Below, piece after piece: positions 34,170 through 45,404 of a stretch of 64,000 nt of DNA (positions are counted from its first letter, which is position 1; each line of letters starts with the position of its first letter). Both the position numbers and the translations under genes were made by a program. Origin of the DNA: Liquidambar formosana (lineage: Eukaryota > Streptophyta > Magnoliopsida > Saxifragales > Altingiaceae); contig CM077826.1 of the NCBI GenBank assembly GCA_039720395.1, positions 16,369,907-16,433,906 on the forward strand, given 5' to 3'. The notes beneath the pieces were generated by a model, which had not been told where the DNA came from, did no database searches, and worked only from the letters and a program-made list of their open reading frames with translations.

Positions 34170-34520
34170 TATATATGGTTGTTGACCAACTTTATTTGGC
34201 AGATATGGCAAAGTGAAACTTAATTCCTCTTCTATGGTTACACGTGGTGTGCTAACACGATTTCACGATTCTGTAAAATCGTGATTTTGGCCCATTTTAT
34301 ACGCCCAAATCAGCCCATATATCTTTCATATGTGAAATAATACCAAAATCGTGGTGACCCATCATGATTTTGGGGTCCATATACCATTTTTATACAGTCC
34401 ATATACTAAAATGATATATGGACCTTAAAATCGTGTTGGCCTAAAACGATTTACCTCAAAATCGTGATGGGCCACCATGATTTTGTTGTAAATTGTGGTG
34501 GCCTAACACGATTTACTTGA
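34170..34520. repeat. Palindromic repeat with CACGATTTT motifs, copy B
   Basis: Same orientation and similar start as copy A at 28440. It has at least five AATCGTG or CACGATTT words in alternating orientation. Copies A and B bracket the PheRS and phototropin fragments. Confidence 0.6.
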
Positions 34521-34902
34521 AATTTTTTTTATTTTTTATTTTTTTTATCATTTATGCCACGCCATCCCGGCCAGCCATCCCATCCCATTGAGTCATGCTC
34601 AGTTGTGAGAGGGAGGCCAAACCAATTCGTCCATTCCTCCTTTGATGGGGTCCCAGGAAAACCACCCATGAAACAATTTTTCCGAATTAACTTCAATTTT
34701 TTTAATTAAAAATAAAATAAAAAATAAAAAATAAAAAAGCAAGGGAGAAAGCAAGGTACGTGGGGTGTAGTGGGGGATTATGGATTATTAAGGTCACGGA
34801 CTTGTGTTCATTAAGACAATACCCCTACCGAAGAATCCAATTAATCCACCCCACGCCACTCATCTAAATAACACCCATCTTGGATTTCTCCGCTATATAC
34901 CC

Positions 34903-35435
34903 AAATGCATTATTGTCAATGGACTAATTGCTCCACCATGGTGCTCCAAAAGAGGTTATTTTTACCAACTCTCCCACTCCCCACAACAATGCGAGCTATA
35001 GTGACATTCATCAATTGGTTTTTCATTTTCAAGGATTAACGTGCAAGTATATTTATAGCCAAACTAATAGAGCAGTTGATTGTGCACCTAATTTAGGTCA
35101 TTTCATCTCTAATTTAATTATATGAGATTGTAATTTTCTAAGAAAATTTAAAGGACGTACTTGTGTTGAGGATATTTATGAAGTGACTAATCGTAGATGT
35201 ACTAGATATTAATTTTCTTTAATAATATCTTTTCTCTTTCAAAAATAATGCTATAGTTGACAAAGTGTCACTTTTTTTTCTGTTTTTTTTTGTCATTTTC
35301 TCTCTTTTTTTGGGTAATGAGATTAGGGCAAGGCTTCTCTTCGTTATGCTTTACTGTCAATGGAGTAATGGCTCCACCATGGTGCTTCAAAAGAGGTTTA
35401 TTTTTTCCAACTCTCCCACTCCCCCAAGAATGTTT
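34903..35435. repeat. Direct repeat of about 90 bp, two copies
   Basis: 34911-35000 and 35343-35432 share TGTCAATGGA, GCTCCACCATGGTGCT, CAAAAGAGGTT and CAACTCTCCCACTCCCC. Non-coding and of unknown origin. A TTGGGGCAAGG(T/C)TTxTCTTC word recurs near 35328 and 35489. Confidence 0.7.
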
Positions 35436-35943
35436 TAGTTGACGAGATTTAACTTCTATTTTTCTCTCTCTTTTTGGATAATAAGGTTGGGGCAAGGTTT
35501 TTCTTCAGAGAAAAAATGATGAATGGGAGAGGATTCTAGACCATAAGATTGTTAGTATCACCCAAAAAAGGAAAAAAGTTAAAGTTAAAAAAATAAGCTC
35601 GTTGGTTTTTCATTGTAGAATGCCAGCTAACAAGAGTTTTGAATTATTGATGTAAGATTAAGAGAAAGGGAAAAAAAGGAAACTCTGATTAATAGCTAGA
35701 AATGGAAAAAAGAAACTCCCAATGATAATGAATTTATCAAAATAAGAAGCTCAAGAAACAAGTAGTTAACACCAAATGCTCAATTATCTGCCTGCATAAA
35801 ATGGAAAGATAAACATATGTTAAATTCTCCGTCATTTAATTATGTGGGGATTGATCTGGAGATAGATAAAGTTAGAACAATAGCATTAGATCCATGTATT
35901 GTACTTTGAAGAAGAAACCACTTTTCCAAGCAAATGTCACTAC

Positions 35944-36170
35944 AGTGGCGGAGCCAGGGGGCTTTGGGGGCACGTGCCCCCACTGGCTCAACAATTTTTT
36001 TTTGGATAAATTACCATTTGATAATTATTTCGTGAAAAAATACCAAAAACAGGAAGCTAGTAGTCATTTTAAAGCAAATATACACTTAATCTGTAATAAG
36101 TTGACAAAAAAAATCCTTGTTTTGGAATTACATTATAAATTGATTATCAAAACGTAATTCTTTCAAAGAA
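35944..36170. mobile_element. hAT-type MITE fragment, reversed relative to 15634
   Basis: It begins with hAT-like end CAGTGGCGGAGCCAG. When reversed, the interior matches the MITE in GSH1 exon 4 (TCAACTTATTACA, CTTTAAAATGACTA). The far end is not found, so it is truncated. Confidence 0.7.
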
Positions 36171-37240
36171 AAGAAGAGGCTCTCTAGAGCTTTCACTTTC
36201 TATTTCATAGAATTACAGCTCAGTGCTCCCATTGGAGATAACTCCTGCTTTGCCTTGTGTCACTAGACTATTATGCCATTGGCGATTGGTTTGGTGTTTT
36301 TTTTGTTTTTTTATCAACAAGAGTATCTAAAGCTTTGGCCGCGACTAATCCTTTGGGTATGTGCAATTCCCTTGTCTCACACACACCAGATATTATCAAA
36401 CCCTTCGAGTCCAAGGGTAATCCTAAAGGGAATCAATGCTTTCGTGGAATTTGAACACTCAACCTACGCTTTCTGAGGTGCTTATCAAAACTTGATTTGT
36501 TACTAAACTAACCCCTTGGGTTTGATTGGTTGGGTGTTAGACCATGTTTTTTACTCATTTAGGGGTTTTTCAAGTCAATGTAGGGTTTATCTGTATTTTA
36601 TACTAATCGTGTTGTGTGCAACAGGAGGAGTTTTGATTGTGTTTTGCTTTGGAGTTTGTGAAGGATTATGTGGATATTTTGGGAATGTATTTTCTTGTAT
36701 GTGCACTCAATTTAATTTAAAAATTGGTAACCCACTCAGCTCCTCTCTTGGAAGAATCCTAAGAAAAGCACTAGTGGGTTTCTAAACCCTCGTGATTTTT
36801 CACAATGCAATAGGTTAATCTCACTCACGAATATTAGCGATTTACGAATTGAGCTTAAGAAATTGCTAAAATTAATGAAAATGATTATAATACTTCTATA
36901 TTGCTATAAAGCTGAAAGAATTAATACATGCGTGTGGTGGATATTATGGGTGGGGTTCAACGCTAAATATTGGAAGCCAGCCACGAATGTATCCATCTGT
37001 TTTATATGTAAGCATGTTTTCAAACCAGATGGTGCAGACTGCAAAACAACTCGTTACTCGTCATACAATTTCTCCCCTTTCCTTGGGCTATAAACATCTC
37101 ATAGGTGATATTGTATCACCAAACATGAGCGTAATATACAGTTTTGTTCATGTGTAGAACATTCTGAATATTTCGTAGGATCATGATCGTCTGTCAGGGC
37201 TGGTTCTGAGATTTTTGGGGCCTTAGGCGAATTCTTAAGA

Positions 37241-37637
37241 GGGGGCCTCTATTGGCACCCGAAGACTTGTTTTTCATCCCCACTTATTTTATACTTTAAG
37301 GTTTTATGAAAATAATAAAATATTTTTATAAAAATTGAACGCGCTATCCATTGAAAAACATCATTTTGAACAATTTTGTAGAATAAAGTTTTTCCAAAAT
37401 CTATTATTTAAGTGAAATTTTTGGTCATTTACAGTAGTTGTTATATAAATGGTTATAAAGTCCATTTAAAAGATAAATTTTTAAAAAACTTTATTCTACA
37501 AAATTGTTCAAAATGATGTTTTCTAGTAGATTATGTGATCAGTTTTTATGAAAACTTTTTATATTTTTCATAAAACCTTAAAATGTAAAGTAATTGGGAG
37601 ATGAAAAACAAGTCTTGGGGTGCCAATAGAGGTCCCC
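37241..37637. mobile_element. Diverged Mutator-type MITE inside the hAT element
   Basis: Arms start GGGGGCCTCTATTGGCACCC. The inner arms share ACATCATTTTGAACAA and TTTTCCAAAATCTAT with the other MITEs. Flanks TTCTTAAGA and TTTTTAAAA (7 of 9) look like an aged 9-bp duplication. Confidence 0.75.
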
Positions 37638-37675
37638 TTTTTAAAATGAGACCCTCGATACTCAATTTTTTTTTC

Positions 37676-38072
37676 CCAGTACAAACATAAAGTTTGTTTG
37701 CATATCCCACTGATTTTAATTTCTTAAGATTTTAGAAAAATATAAAAGGTTTTAAGAAAATGAACCATGCTATCCACTAGAAAACATCATTCTGAACAAC
37801 TTTGCAGAAGAAAGTTTTTACAAAATTTTTTGTTTAAGTTGACTTTTTGGCCTAAAATTAACAAAGATAGTAAATGATCAAAAAATCCACTTAAACGATA
37901 AATTTTGAAAAAACTTTCTTCGGCAAAGTTGTTCAAAATTATGTTTTCTAGTGGATTACGTAACAAATTTTCATAAAAATCTTTTATATTTTTGGTAAAA
38001 TATTGATAAATAAAAATTAGTGGGATGTGCAAATAAAATTAAGGGGTTGCAATAACCATTCTCTTTAGAAAA
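37676..38072. mobile_element. Second Mutator-type MITE inside the hAT element
   Basis: Inverted arms around CACTAGAAAACATCATT and its complement. The right end, reversed, is AGAGAATGGTTATTGCAAC, close to the family tip. The left tip is degraded. Confidence 0.7.
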
Positions 38073-38964
38073 AAAAATTAAACCTATTACATGGGTTAGT
38101 CCCAAAATGGGGCCCTCATTTTTGAGCCAAAATGTGGGGCCCCAGGCGGCCGCCTTGCCCGCCTTGCCCCAAAACCGGCCCTGTCGTCTGTGGATGACAT
38201 GCGCTGACACGTGAATATACACATGTCATTCTTGGACAACTGTGATTGTGTAAAATAATTTAGGATATTTCACACTTGAATAACTCTCGTTGTTTAATTA
38301 TGGGGCACGAGAAGTCACGGTTAGGAAATTGGTACTGAGGCTCAAATGCAAAATTTTCGCCAAGATGCATATAGAACCCAAAAGGCACCAAGCAGTATAA
38401 GATAACTTCGTTCCTATATAATTTGTTGGCCCATGCCCTTGCTTAAGTGGACATCAGATTATTTAATCAACCACTATTGGAAGTTTTGACTTTTTTATTT
38501 GTTAGGTTAGTAGATGACAACTGGCCGCTTGCCTGAGAATGTAATCCAATTGGTTTAGGTCAAAGGTTCAAACTAATTAAATCTTAATATATTGTGCAAG
38601 TTTTCTAGGGTGCGCACTACCTTTCCATCTATTGACTTAATGAGAGAAAAAGAGCGAGGGGGTGGGGGTGATGGGGAAATCTTGCCTACCATGTGAAAAG
38701 GAAACGATCATATAATAACCATTTCAACTACAAACACAATGAATAAATGGGAAGCCATACAAAATTTGGATGGATGTTGCTGTCGCGTTGTATTCATTTA
38801 GTATAAAAATGAAATGATTGGCTTGCCTCGATTAGGTTTCAATACATATATAATGATTTTAATGGACAACTTTATCAATTAACTTCTAATCAGAACCATC
38901 CATCACATCATTCAACGGTTATTGTTTACCTCAATGCGCATAGTATACAAATTTTTGTATTGTG

Positions 38965-39330
38965 ATCGCCATCACAGGTATGACTTCCTCAGCTCCAATA
39001 TCCATCTTCTCATCCCGAGAGGGATGGATGGACTTGCCATTAATTACTTAGGGGCTGCCAGGGACATCTCCGTTTTTATTGACTAGAAATATTGCGGCTG
39101 CTCAATCACCGATGTGGAAGTAGCAATTTTGAATTATGGCACTCCTATGCATGGTATAAAATTTGTAATTTAAAATATAATAAATGTTTTTACTCTCCTA
39201 CAATAAATGTTATTTGATGTGATAATTGATATAAAAATTACTCTCTCCATTCCAAATTGTTTGAGCCACTTTGACTAAGCACACAGATTAATATGAGTTA
39301 TTTAATGCATTGTCATGTGACTCATTGATT
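38965..39330 (+). repeat. Duplicated 3' flank of the NLR gene
   Basis: Closely matches 63445-63760, which lies directly downstream of the intact NLR stop codon (shared GATCGCCATCACAGGTATG and GAGAGGGATGGATGG). No NLR coding sequence precedes it here, so it marks a lost NLR copy. Confidence 0.88.
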
Positions 39331-39750
39331 TTAACTTTCCAATTTTACTCTCTTAGTTTATTTAGTGTTATGGTTGGAATAATTGTAATTTTAAATATAG
39401 GAAGGAGCATACTGAGAAAGTGAAATAATCTTTTGTCTTGAGTAACAGACATTTTGGGAAATGCCAAAATTGAAATTGTCATCAAAAGAAGTGGGATAGA
39501 GGGAGTATACTTTTTTTTTCTTTTTTTTTGATGAAGTAAAATTATATTAATAAAAAGCTAACCCAAATACATAAGACATATACAAGAAAAATTGCTTATC
39601 CAAAAAAAAAAAGACATATACAAGAAATAAAGCACAAAAGAAAGACTCCTTTATAGCTTAAGGGCATCTACAAAATGTACGAATGAAGGTTTGTGTGTAT
39701 TGGCATAGCTAAAGAACCAAAAGAAAAGATTCATAATATAAAGGGATTTG
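39331..39750. other. No gene seen; poly-T headed repeat
   Basis: At 39508-39570 a T-rich run leads into GATGAAGTAAAATTATATTAATAAAA, and a related layout appears at 46108-46150. It could be the 3' end of a minus-strand retroposon. Nothing else recognised. Confidence 0.35.
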
Positions 39751-40170
39751 AGATTAATGATCGACCATGAAAAAAATCAAGTCGGGCCATGGCTAGTAGA
39801 AAGACTCCATGCGACACCACATCAACCGTATCACAATTATATACAAGTTTTTCTCCACACAACATGGCAAGATCAATGGATCTTGATGCGTGAGCGCTTG
39901 GGTTAGCACATGCTAGGTCCCATTTGACATGGCCGAACTTCACCATTGAGAAGGTTTGGAGTTTCCTTTAGAGATGATAATGTGGGAATTATTGGAGTCT
40001 ATGGAACAGGGGGTGTTGGTAAGACCGCGCTATTGAAGAAAATCAATAACGAATTTCTCAAAATAAGCTTGGATTTTGATGTCGTGATCTGGGCTGAAGT
40101 CTCCAAAGATGCCAATGCGGAAATACAGGGTCGGGACATGATTTTTGCACTGAATTTTTTATATGATTCT
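39751..40170 (+). pseudogene. Scrambled NLR fragments
   Basis: 39780-39812 matches the NLR segment just after GLPVV (CGGGCCATGGCTAG, AGACTCCA; intact copy near 61790). 39938-40130 matches the P-loop exon region (intact copy 61195-61380), encoding VGIIGVYGTGGVGKTALLKK then FDVVIWAEVSKDANAE. In the intact gene the P-loop comes about 570 bp before the GLPVV part; here the order is reversed, with 120 bp between. The P-loop is kept, but the frame ends within 75 residues. No function likely. Confidence 0.9.
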
Positions 40171-41279
40171 TAAGTCATTGGAACTATGGTCTAGTCATTA
40201 TATACTCCGTATTAGTTATTTTTCCATTTTGCCTTTTGGAGACCTTTGGATCTCGCTCAATCCAACTGCTTAAAAATCATGTAAAATATTAATTGCAAAA
40301 AATCTGTCCCCCAATCTTGATCCACATATATTATTTGTAGTGATATATATGCTTGTGCCTAGTTGTGTGCTTTTATGACCAGAATTAATGTGCTTTTATG
40401 ATAGGATTGTTTGGTAGTCTAATATAACGTCACACGACCGTGACTCCATGAGCTTTGAACCTTAAAGCGGATGGTGTAACTTGGTTAGAAATTAATGATT
40501 TGATTATGTAGATTTTAAATTTGTTGGACTATGAGTTCACTCTAAGAATGGATCCACGAGAGTTTAATTATTCATTTCCAGATTTCTATATAAGCATGTT
40601 ATTCTACTTGTAGATTTCTTTGGGAACTATTCTTTTGATCATTTTGACACACCTAGCTTTGAATATTCCACTGAAATTATTAGGGCCTGTTTGGGTGCCA
40701 AATCTGAAATTGAATGTTTCATGGTATTTTATATAGTATTGAAGGCACAAATGCATCAACTTGAATTAGATTATTTAGAAAAAAATGTTTTCACTTTAAT
40801 AAATGTTATAGGATCGATCAAGTTTTAGAAATTCATGAAGTGCCAATATTTTAAATTTTCACTCATATATGTAACGATAACTGTTATGTTCTTGAATTTT
40901 TTTCATTCAATGTAATGGATTTGTATCTTTGATACTATATAAAATATTTTTAAGTATATAAATTCGAATTGAACACCAAAATAGGTCCTTAATTATTTGA
41001 ATTTATGGATGTGTCAGAAATTGAACGTAGATTCCAACTATTGTCTTGGGATTCATGGGCAGATCAAGATAGGTGACATGTATTTTGGCCCTGACAGCTA
41101 ACCCTTAATTTGCTCTGGTCCCTAATTATTTCTTACATTTTTTTTTTCCTTTGGTTTTTTGACAATCGATTGAACTTACCTATAGACCTAACCCTCCTTA
41201 ATATCAACAAATAGGTATCAAGGCTTCTCCATATGCATGAACTCAATCACTTACATCACTTAATAAGTGAGGCAAAAGT
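40171..41279. other. No gene; block shared with the start of the window
   Basis: 40636-41115 matches positions 1-480, including the MITE 40682-40989. The rest shows no coding sequence. Confidence 0.75.
40682..40989. mobile_element. MITE with terminal inverted repeats, copy 2
   Basis: Counterpart of 60-359, starting AGGGCCTGTTTGGGTGCC. Right-hand flank TAATTATT against left AAATTATT suggests an 8-bp duplication. Confidence 0.6.
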
Positions 41280-43258
41280 CACCAGACTATTATGCCATTG
41301 GTGATTGGTTCGGTGTTTCCAGTACTGACAGAACCACACTCAGACCAAGGGGGGCCATCGTCCCCCCCCCAACCCCAATTTTTTTTTAAAAATAATATCC
41401 ATATACATATAGTTATACAAGCATATAATTTGGTTTAAAAATTACACTTGGCCCCTTCCAAAACGAAAATCTTTTTCAGTTTTAATTTTCACATGACAAT
41501 TTTTTTCTTGAATCTTATATTTTTCTCATTCTTGAATGATAAATTTTTTTCACACGGTACAATATTGGCCCCCCCAAAGATGAAATCCTAGTTCCATCAT
41601 TGGGTGTTTGTTTTTTTAATCAACAAGGGTATCCAAGGCTTTGGCTCCAACTAATCTTTTGGTTATGTACAGTCCCCCCATCTCACACACACTGGATATT
41701 ACCATCCCTTCGGGCCCTAGGGGTAATGCCAAAGGGAATCAACGCTTTCATGAAGTTCGAACACTCAACCTACGCATCCTGAGGCTCTTTGTCAAAAATC
41801 AACTTGTCACTAAACTAACCATTTGGGTTGATTAATTGATTGGGTGTTAGACCATGTTTTTTTTACTCATTTAGGGGTTTTTCAAGTAAATGTTGGGCTT
41901 ATCTGTCTTTTACACTAATCGTGTAGTGTGCAACAGCAACAGAAGGAGATTTAATTGATTGTGTTTTGCTTTGGAGTTTGTGAAGAAGTATGTGGATATT
42001 TTTGGAATGTATTTTCTTGTATGTGCACGTACTTAATTTAATTTAAAAATTGGTTACCCACTCATCTCCTCTCTTGTAAGAATCCTAAGCAAAGCACTAG
42101 TGGGTTTCTAAACCCTTGTGATTTTTCACAATGCAATAGGTTAATATCACTTACGAATATTGAGCATAAGAAATTGCTAAAATTTGTGAAAATGATTTTA
42201 ATACTTCTATATTGCTATAAAGCTTAAAGAATTAATACATGCGTGGGGTGGACATTATGAGTGAGGTTCAACGCTCAATATTGGAAGCCAGCCATGAATG
42301 TATCCATCTGTTTTATATATAAGCATGTTTTCAAACCAGATGGTGCAGACTGCAAAACAACTCGGCATACAATTTCTCCTCTTCCCATGGCCATGGGCCA
42401 TAAATTATATACACGTATTATTCATGGACAACTGTGATCGTCTGCAATAGTTTGGGATATTTCTCACTTGAATAACTCTCATTGTTTAATTATGGGGTGC
42501 GGGGAGTCACGGTTTGGAAATTGGGACTGAGGCTCAAATGCAAAATTTTCGCCAAGATGCATATAGAACCCAAAAGGCACCAAGCATTATAAGACAACTT
42601 CATTCCTATACAATTTGTGGGCCTATCCCCTTGCTTAAAACAAATGGTCTAGATTAGTTTATTTGTTTGATACCCGTAATTAATATTTAATCTGTTTGGT
42701 AAGTGGACATTAGATTATTGAATCAACCACTATTGGAAGTTGTGACTTTTTTGTCTGTTAGGCAAGTAGATGACAACTGGCCGCTTGCCTGAGAATGTAA
42801 TCCAATTGGTTTAGGTCAAAAATTCAAACTAATTAAATCTTAAATGTGCAAGTTTTCTAGGGTGTGTACCACCTTTCCATGATCGATCTACTGACTAAAT
42901 GAGAAAAAAAAAAAATGGCAAAGGGGTGGGGGTGATGGGGAAATCTTGCCTACCATGCATGTGAAAGGAAAAGATCATATAATAACCATTTCAACTACAA
43001 ACACAATGAATAAATGGGAAGCCATACAAAATTTGGATGCATGTTGCTGTCGCGTTGTATTCATTTAGTATAAAAATGAATGGTTGGCTTGACTCGGTTA
43101 GGTGTCAATACATAATGACCTTAATGGACAACTTTCTCGATCAACTTTTAATTAGAACCATCCGCGTCAGATTAAATCATGAACGACCTTCTTGATCAAT
43201 TTTTAATTAGAACCATCCATCAAATTAAATCACCCAACGGTTCTTGTTCACCTCAGCA
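41280..43258. repeat. Segmental duplication, copy 2
   Basis: Collinear with 36268-38940 but lacking the 989-bp hAT. It carries its own small insertion at 41320-41602. Non-coding. Confidence 0.9.
41320..41602. mobile_element. hAT-like MITE with an empty-site control
   Basis: 283 bp starting CAGTACTGACAGAACC; the right end, reversed, starts CAATGATGGAACTAGG. Flanks GGTGTTTC (41312-41319) and GGTGTTTG (41603-41610) form an 8-bp duplication with one change. The other duplicate (near 36292) has one GGTGTTTT and no insertion. Confidence 0.82.
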
Positions 43259-43689
43259 TAATGCTCAGCATCGAATCCTTACACAAATCCCTACTCTCAT
43301 GTAATATGCATAAGAGGGTATGTGAAGCGTCTGTTACAATGGCTGTAATTACACGTGTAATTCAAAATGCAAAGAGGGCAAAATTGTCTTTTCATAACTG
43401 TAGTTAACGTCGTTATTGATTTGGAGTCAATGCATGAATTGAGTACTTAATTGACGAAATTTAAACTTGAGGGTACCAAATTGAAACGTAAACCCAAATT
43501 TCAAGTTAGTTTTCTACAATTTATCTTAAAATCTTATATACTGCCGCTATAATCGAATTTGCAATAACCATTGAATATTGATGAGCACCCCATCTAGTCC
43601 TTCAAAATCAGCAACATGGCCTTTCTGCTTATTATGCCACGCCCAGGGGAAACGGAGGCCATAATAATGGCACCCCCATCTAGTACTTT
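43259..43689. other. No gene seen
   Basis: AT-rich DNA between the segmental duplication and the first copy of the NLR 5' flank. Confidence 0.5.
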
Positions 43690-44360
43690 AAAGTTCAAAA
43701 TCAGTTAAAATCAAGCCCACCACCGACCATACTTGCTAAAATATTGAGTCCTGAATCCTTATAGCTTGGCAGTCGATAGCCTACATCTTCCACCAAATTC
43801 TTTTTTTTTTTTCCTTTGGTCATGCAATCAAAATTTAGGAGTGGACAAGTCCACATTATTGGGCCAAGAAGCTCATTTATTTTAGATTTTATTTGCACAA
43901 GCATACAAATAATATATCCAATCAGGTTAGTGATAACGGTCGGGTTATTGCCACCCCTCAATTTTATTTGCACCCCCATTTATTATAGATTTTTAAGGTT
44001 TCATGAAAAAATAAAAGATTTTAATGAAAACTGACCACATTATTCATTAGAAAACATCATTTTGAACCACTTTGCAGAAGAAGATTTTAATGAAAATTGA
44101 CCACATTATTCATTAAAAGATTTTTAAGCTTATTTATTTTAGATTTCATAAATAAATAAAAATTATATTTTTTTATAAAACTTTAAAAAATTAAAATAAG
44201 TGGGGTGATGCAAATAAAATTGAGGGATGGCAATAATCCGTCGCTAATCACTAACCTCATCTAAAAATTGGAGACCACAAACCGCTCACTAATAGTTTTT
44301 GCTAGACCCGCTAATGTAAAACAATGGCAGGCAGTGTTGCAACGCATTAATGGGCCGACT
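43690..44360 (+). repeat. NLR 5' flank, decayed copy 1 (MITE inside)
   Basis: 43735-43870 and 44263-44360 together match 47065-47212 and 60471-60545, the DNA upstream of the intact NLR (shared ATTGAGTCCTGAATC, CAAACCGC, TTAATGGGCCGA). It includes an uninterrupted version of the site where the 13-kb MULE sits upstream of the NLR gene: TAATAGTTTTTGCTAGAC. Confidence 0.85.
43937..44244. mobile_element. Diverged Mutator-type MITE
   Basis: Arms CGGTCGGGTTATTGCCACCC and its inverse around ATTGAGGGATGGCAATAATCC. The core shares AGAAAACATCATTTTGAAC with the family. Partly rearranged, with an internal duplication of TTTTAATGAAAA. Confidence 0.7.
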
Positions 44361-44389
44361 GTATGTCTTTTTCTTGTTTTATTTTTGAG

Positions 44390-44757
44390 ACCCGTTATTA
44401 TAATCCTTTAATTTTATTTGTACATCTCATTATTATAATCTCGTTATTTTATGAAAATTGACTACATTATTCATTAGAAAATATAATTTTGAACAACTTT
44501 TAGAAGAAAGTTTTGTCAAAATCATTCTTTAAAGTGGAATTTTTGGAATTTTTGATCAAAAATAAAACAAACAGTAAATGACTAAACAATCTACTTAAAC
44601 AACATATTTTAAAACAACAGCAAAATTGTTCAAAATGATATTTTCTAGTGGACCGCACGTACAATTTTCATAAAAACCTTTTTTATTTTTTGTAAAACCT
44701 TGACAAATCAAAATTAATGAGATGTGCTATTAAAATTCAGAGGTCGCAGTCATTGTT
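44390..44757. mobile_element. Diverged Mutator-type MITE
   Basis: Inverted blocks around ATTAGAAAATATAATTTTGA and TTCAAAATGATATTTTCTAG identify the family. The tips are degraded and the target duplication is lost. Confidence 0.65.
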
Positions 44758-44819
44758 TTTTGTTTCTTTTTTTCGTAAACGCCAATGTTTTTTCAAATAT
44801 GTTACTCTTGCAACTAGAA

Positions 44820-45345
44820 TTCCCAGAAGTTTTTTCAAAGCCGTCGTTGACTGCATTAAGATAAACATGGTTATTCATCTAACCCAACTTGGCTTAATGT
44901 TCTGATTTTCCAAGTATTTTTCCATTTTCTTAAAATCACATGTGATCTATATATCTTTCTTTCTGTTCTTTGGCTGATATTTGATTTTCTGCTTGTGGGA
45001 TCTGCTAAGATCGAGCCATGGATTTTCCAAGCACAATCGAAAAAGTGGAGCCCACAAACCGCGTATTGATAATTTTGCTGGACACAGTACATAGTGTGAA
45101 ATAAGAGAAGAACTTCAGTGAGACCATTCTATGGCTACGGTGGTAAGACCATCTAATCTGGGACAAGGAAAGTGCCCTTGTGGGCCAAAATGTACAATGA
45201 CAAGGGCACTTTTCTTATCTCTGATTGGGTGGTCTCACAACTGTGACCATGGAACGGTCTCACTGAAATTCTTCTCGTGAACAATGACATTGTTGCAACG
45301 CACAGATCAAAGGGGGGACCATATGTAACCTTTTTCTAAAATGAA
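44820..45345 (+). pseudogene. Beheaded NLR copy: start codon fused to upstream flank
   Basis: 44820-45040 matches the 5' region of the intact NLR (60560-60770) through ATG 45018-45020 and about eight codons (MDFPSTIEK against MDFSSTAER). It then switches at about 45042 into AGTGGAGCCCACAAACCGC, the flank that lies upstream of the next NLR copy. The junction implies deletion of a whole NLR body between two tandem copies. The frame ends shortly after. A small MITE (45105-45276) lies in the flank. Confidence 0.85.
45105..45276. mobile_element. Short foldback MITE in the NLR flank copy
   Basis: Ends GAGAAGAACTTCAGTGAGACC and, reversed, GAGAAGAATTTCAGTGAGACC. Interior pair AAGTGCCCTTGT and ACAAGGGCACTT. 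Flanks GTGAAATAA and GTGAACAAT may be an aged 9-bp duplication. Confidence 0.8.
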
Positions 45346-45404
45346 TTTTACAAATGAAAATTTCATTAAAAAGGAAAATGTTTTGGAGTAAGTTTTACAA
45401 AGGT

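Larger units (their letters stand above)
33636..35940. other. No gene seen; repeats
   Basis: Includes a (GGGGGA)n tract at about 34125-34160, the palindromic repeat 34170-34520 and a direct repeat at 34903-35435. No recognisable coding sequence. Confidence 0.5.
37195..38183. mobile_element. Non-autonomous hAT element, 989 bp
   Basis: Ends are CAGGGCTGGTTCTGAG on the left and, reversed, CAGGGCCGGTTTTGGGG on the right. An exact 8-bp duplication TCGTCTGT lies at 37187-37194 and 38184-38191. The interior holds two foldback blocks of the Mutator-type MITE family and no transposase. Confidence 0.92.
36268..38940. repeat. Segmental duplication, copy 1 (hAT inserted)
   Basis: Matches 41280-43258 in order over the whole length: the GACTATTATGCCATTGG start, the CTCACACACAC segment, the TGGTGCAGACTGCAAAACAA segment, the ATGCATATAGAACCCAAAAG segment and the end near 38940. 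Copy 1 has the hAT element 37195-38183, absent from copy 2. Non-coding. Confidence 0.9.

Noticed and set aside
43701..44034. Overlapping frames on both strands in the NLR flank copy
   Set aside because: The sequence is duplicated non-coding NLR 5' flank; the frames are not kept in the paralogous copy at 47065.
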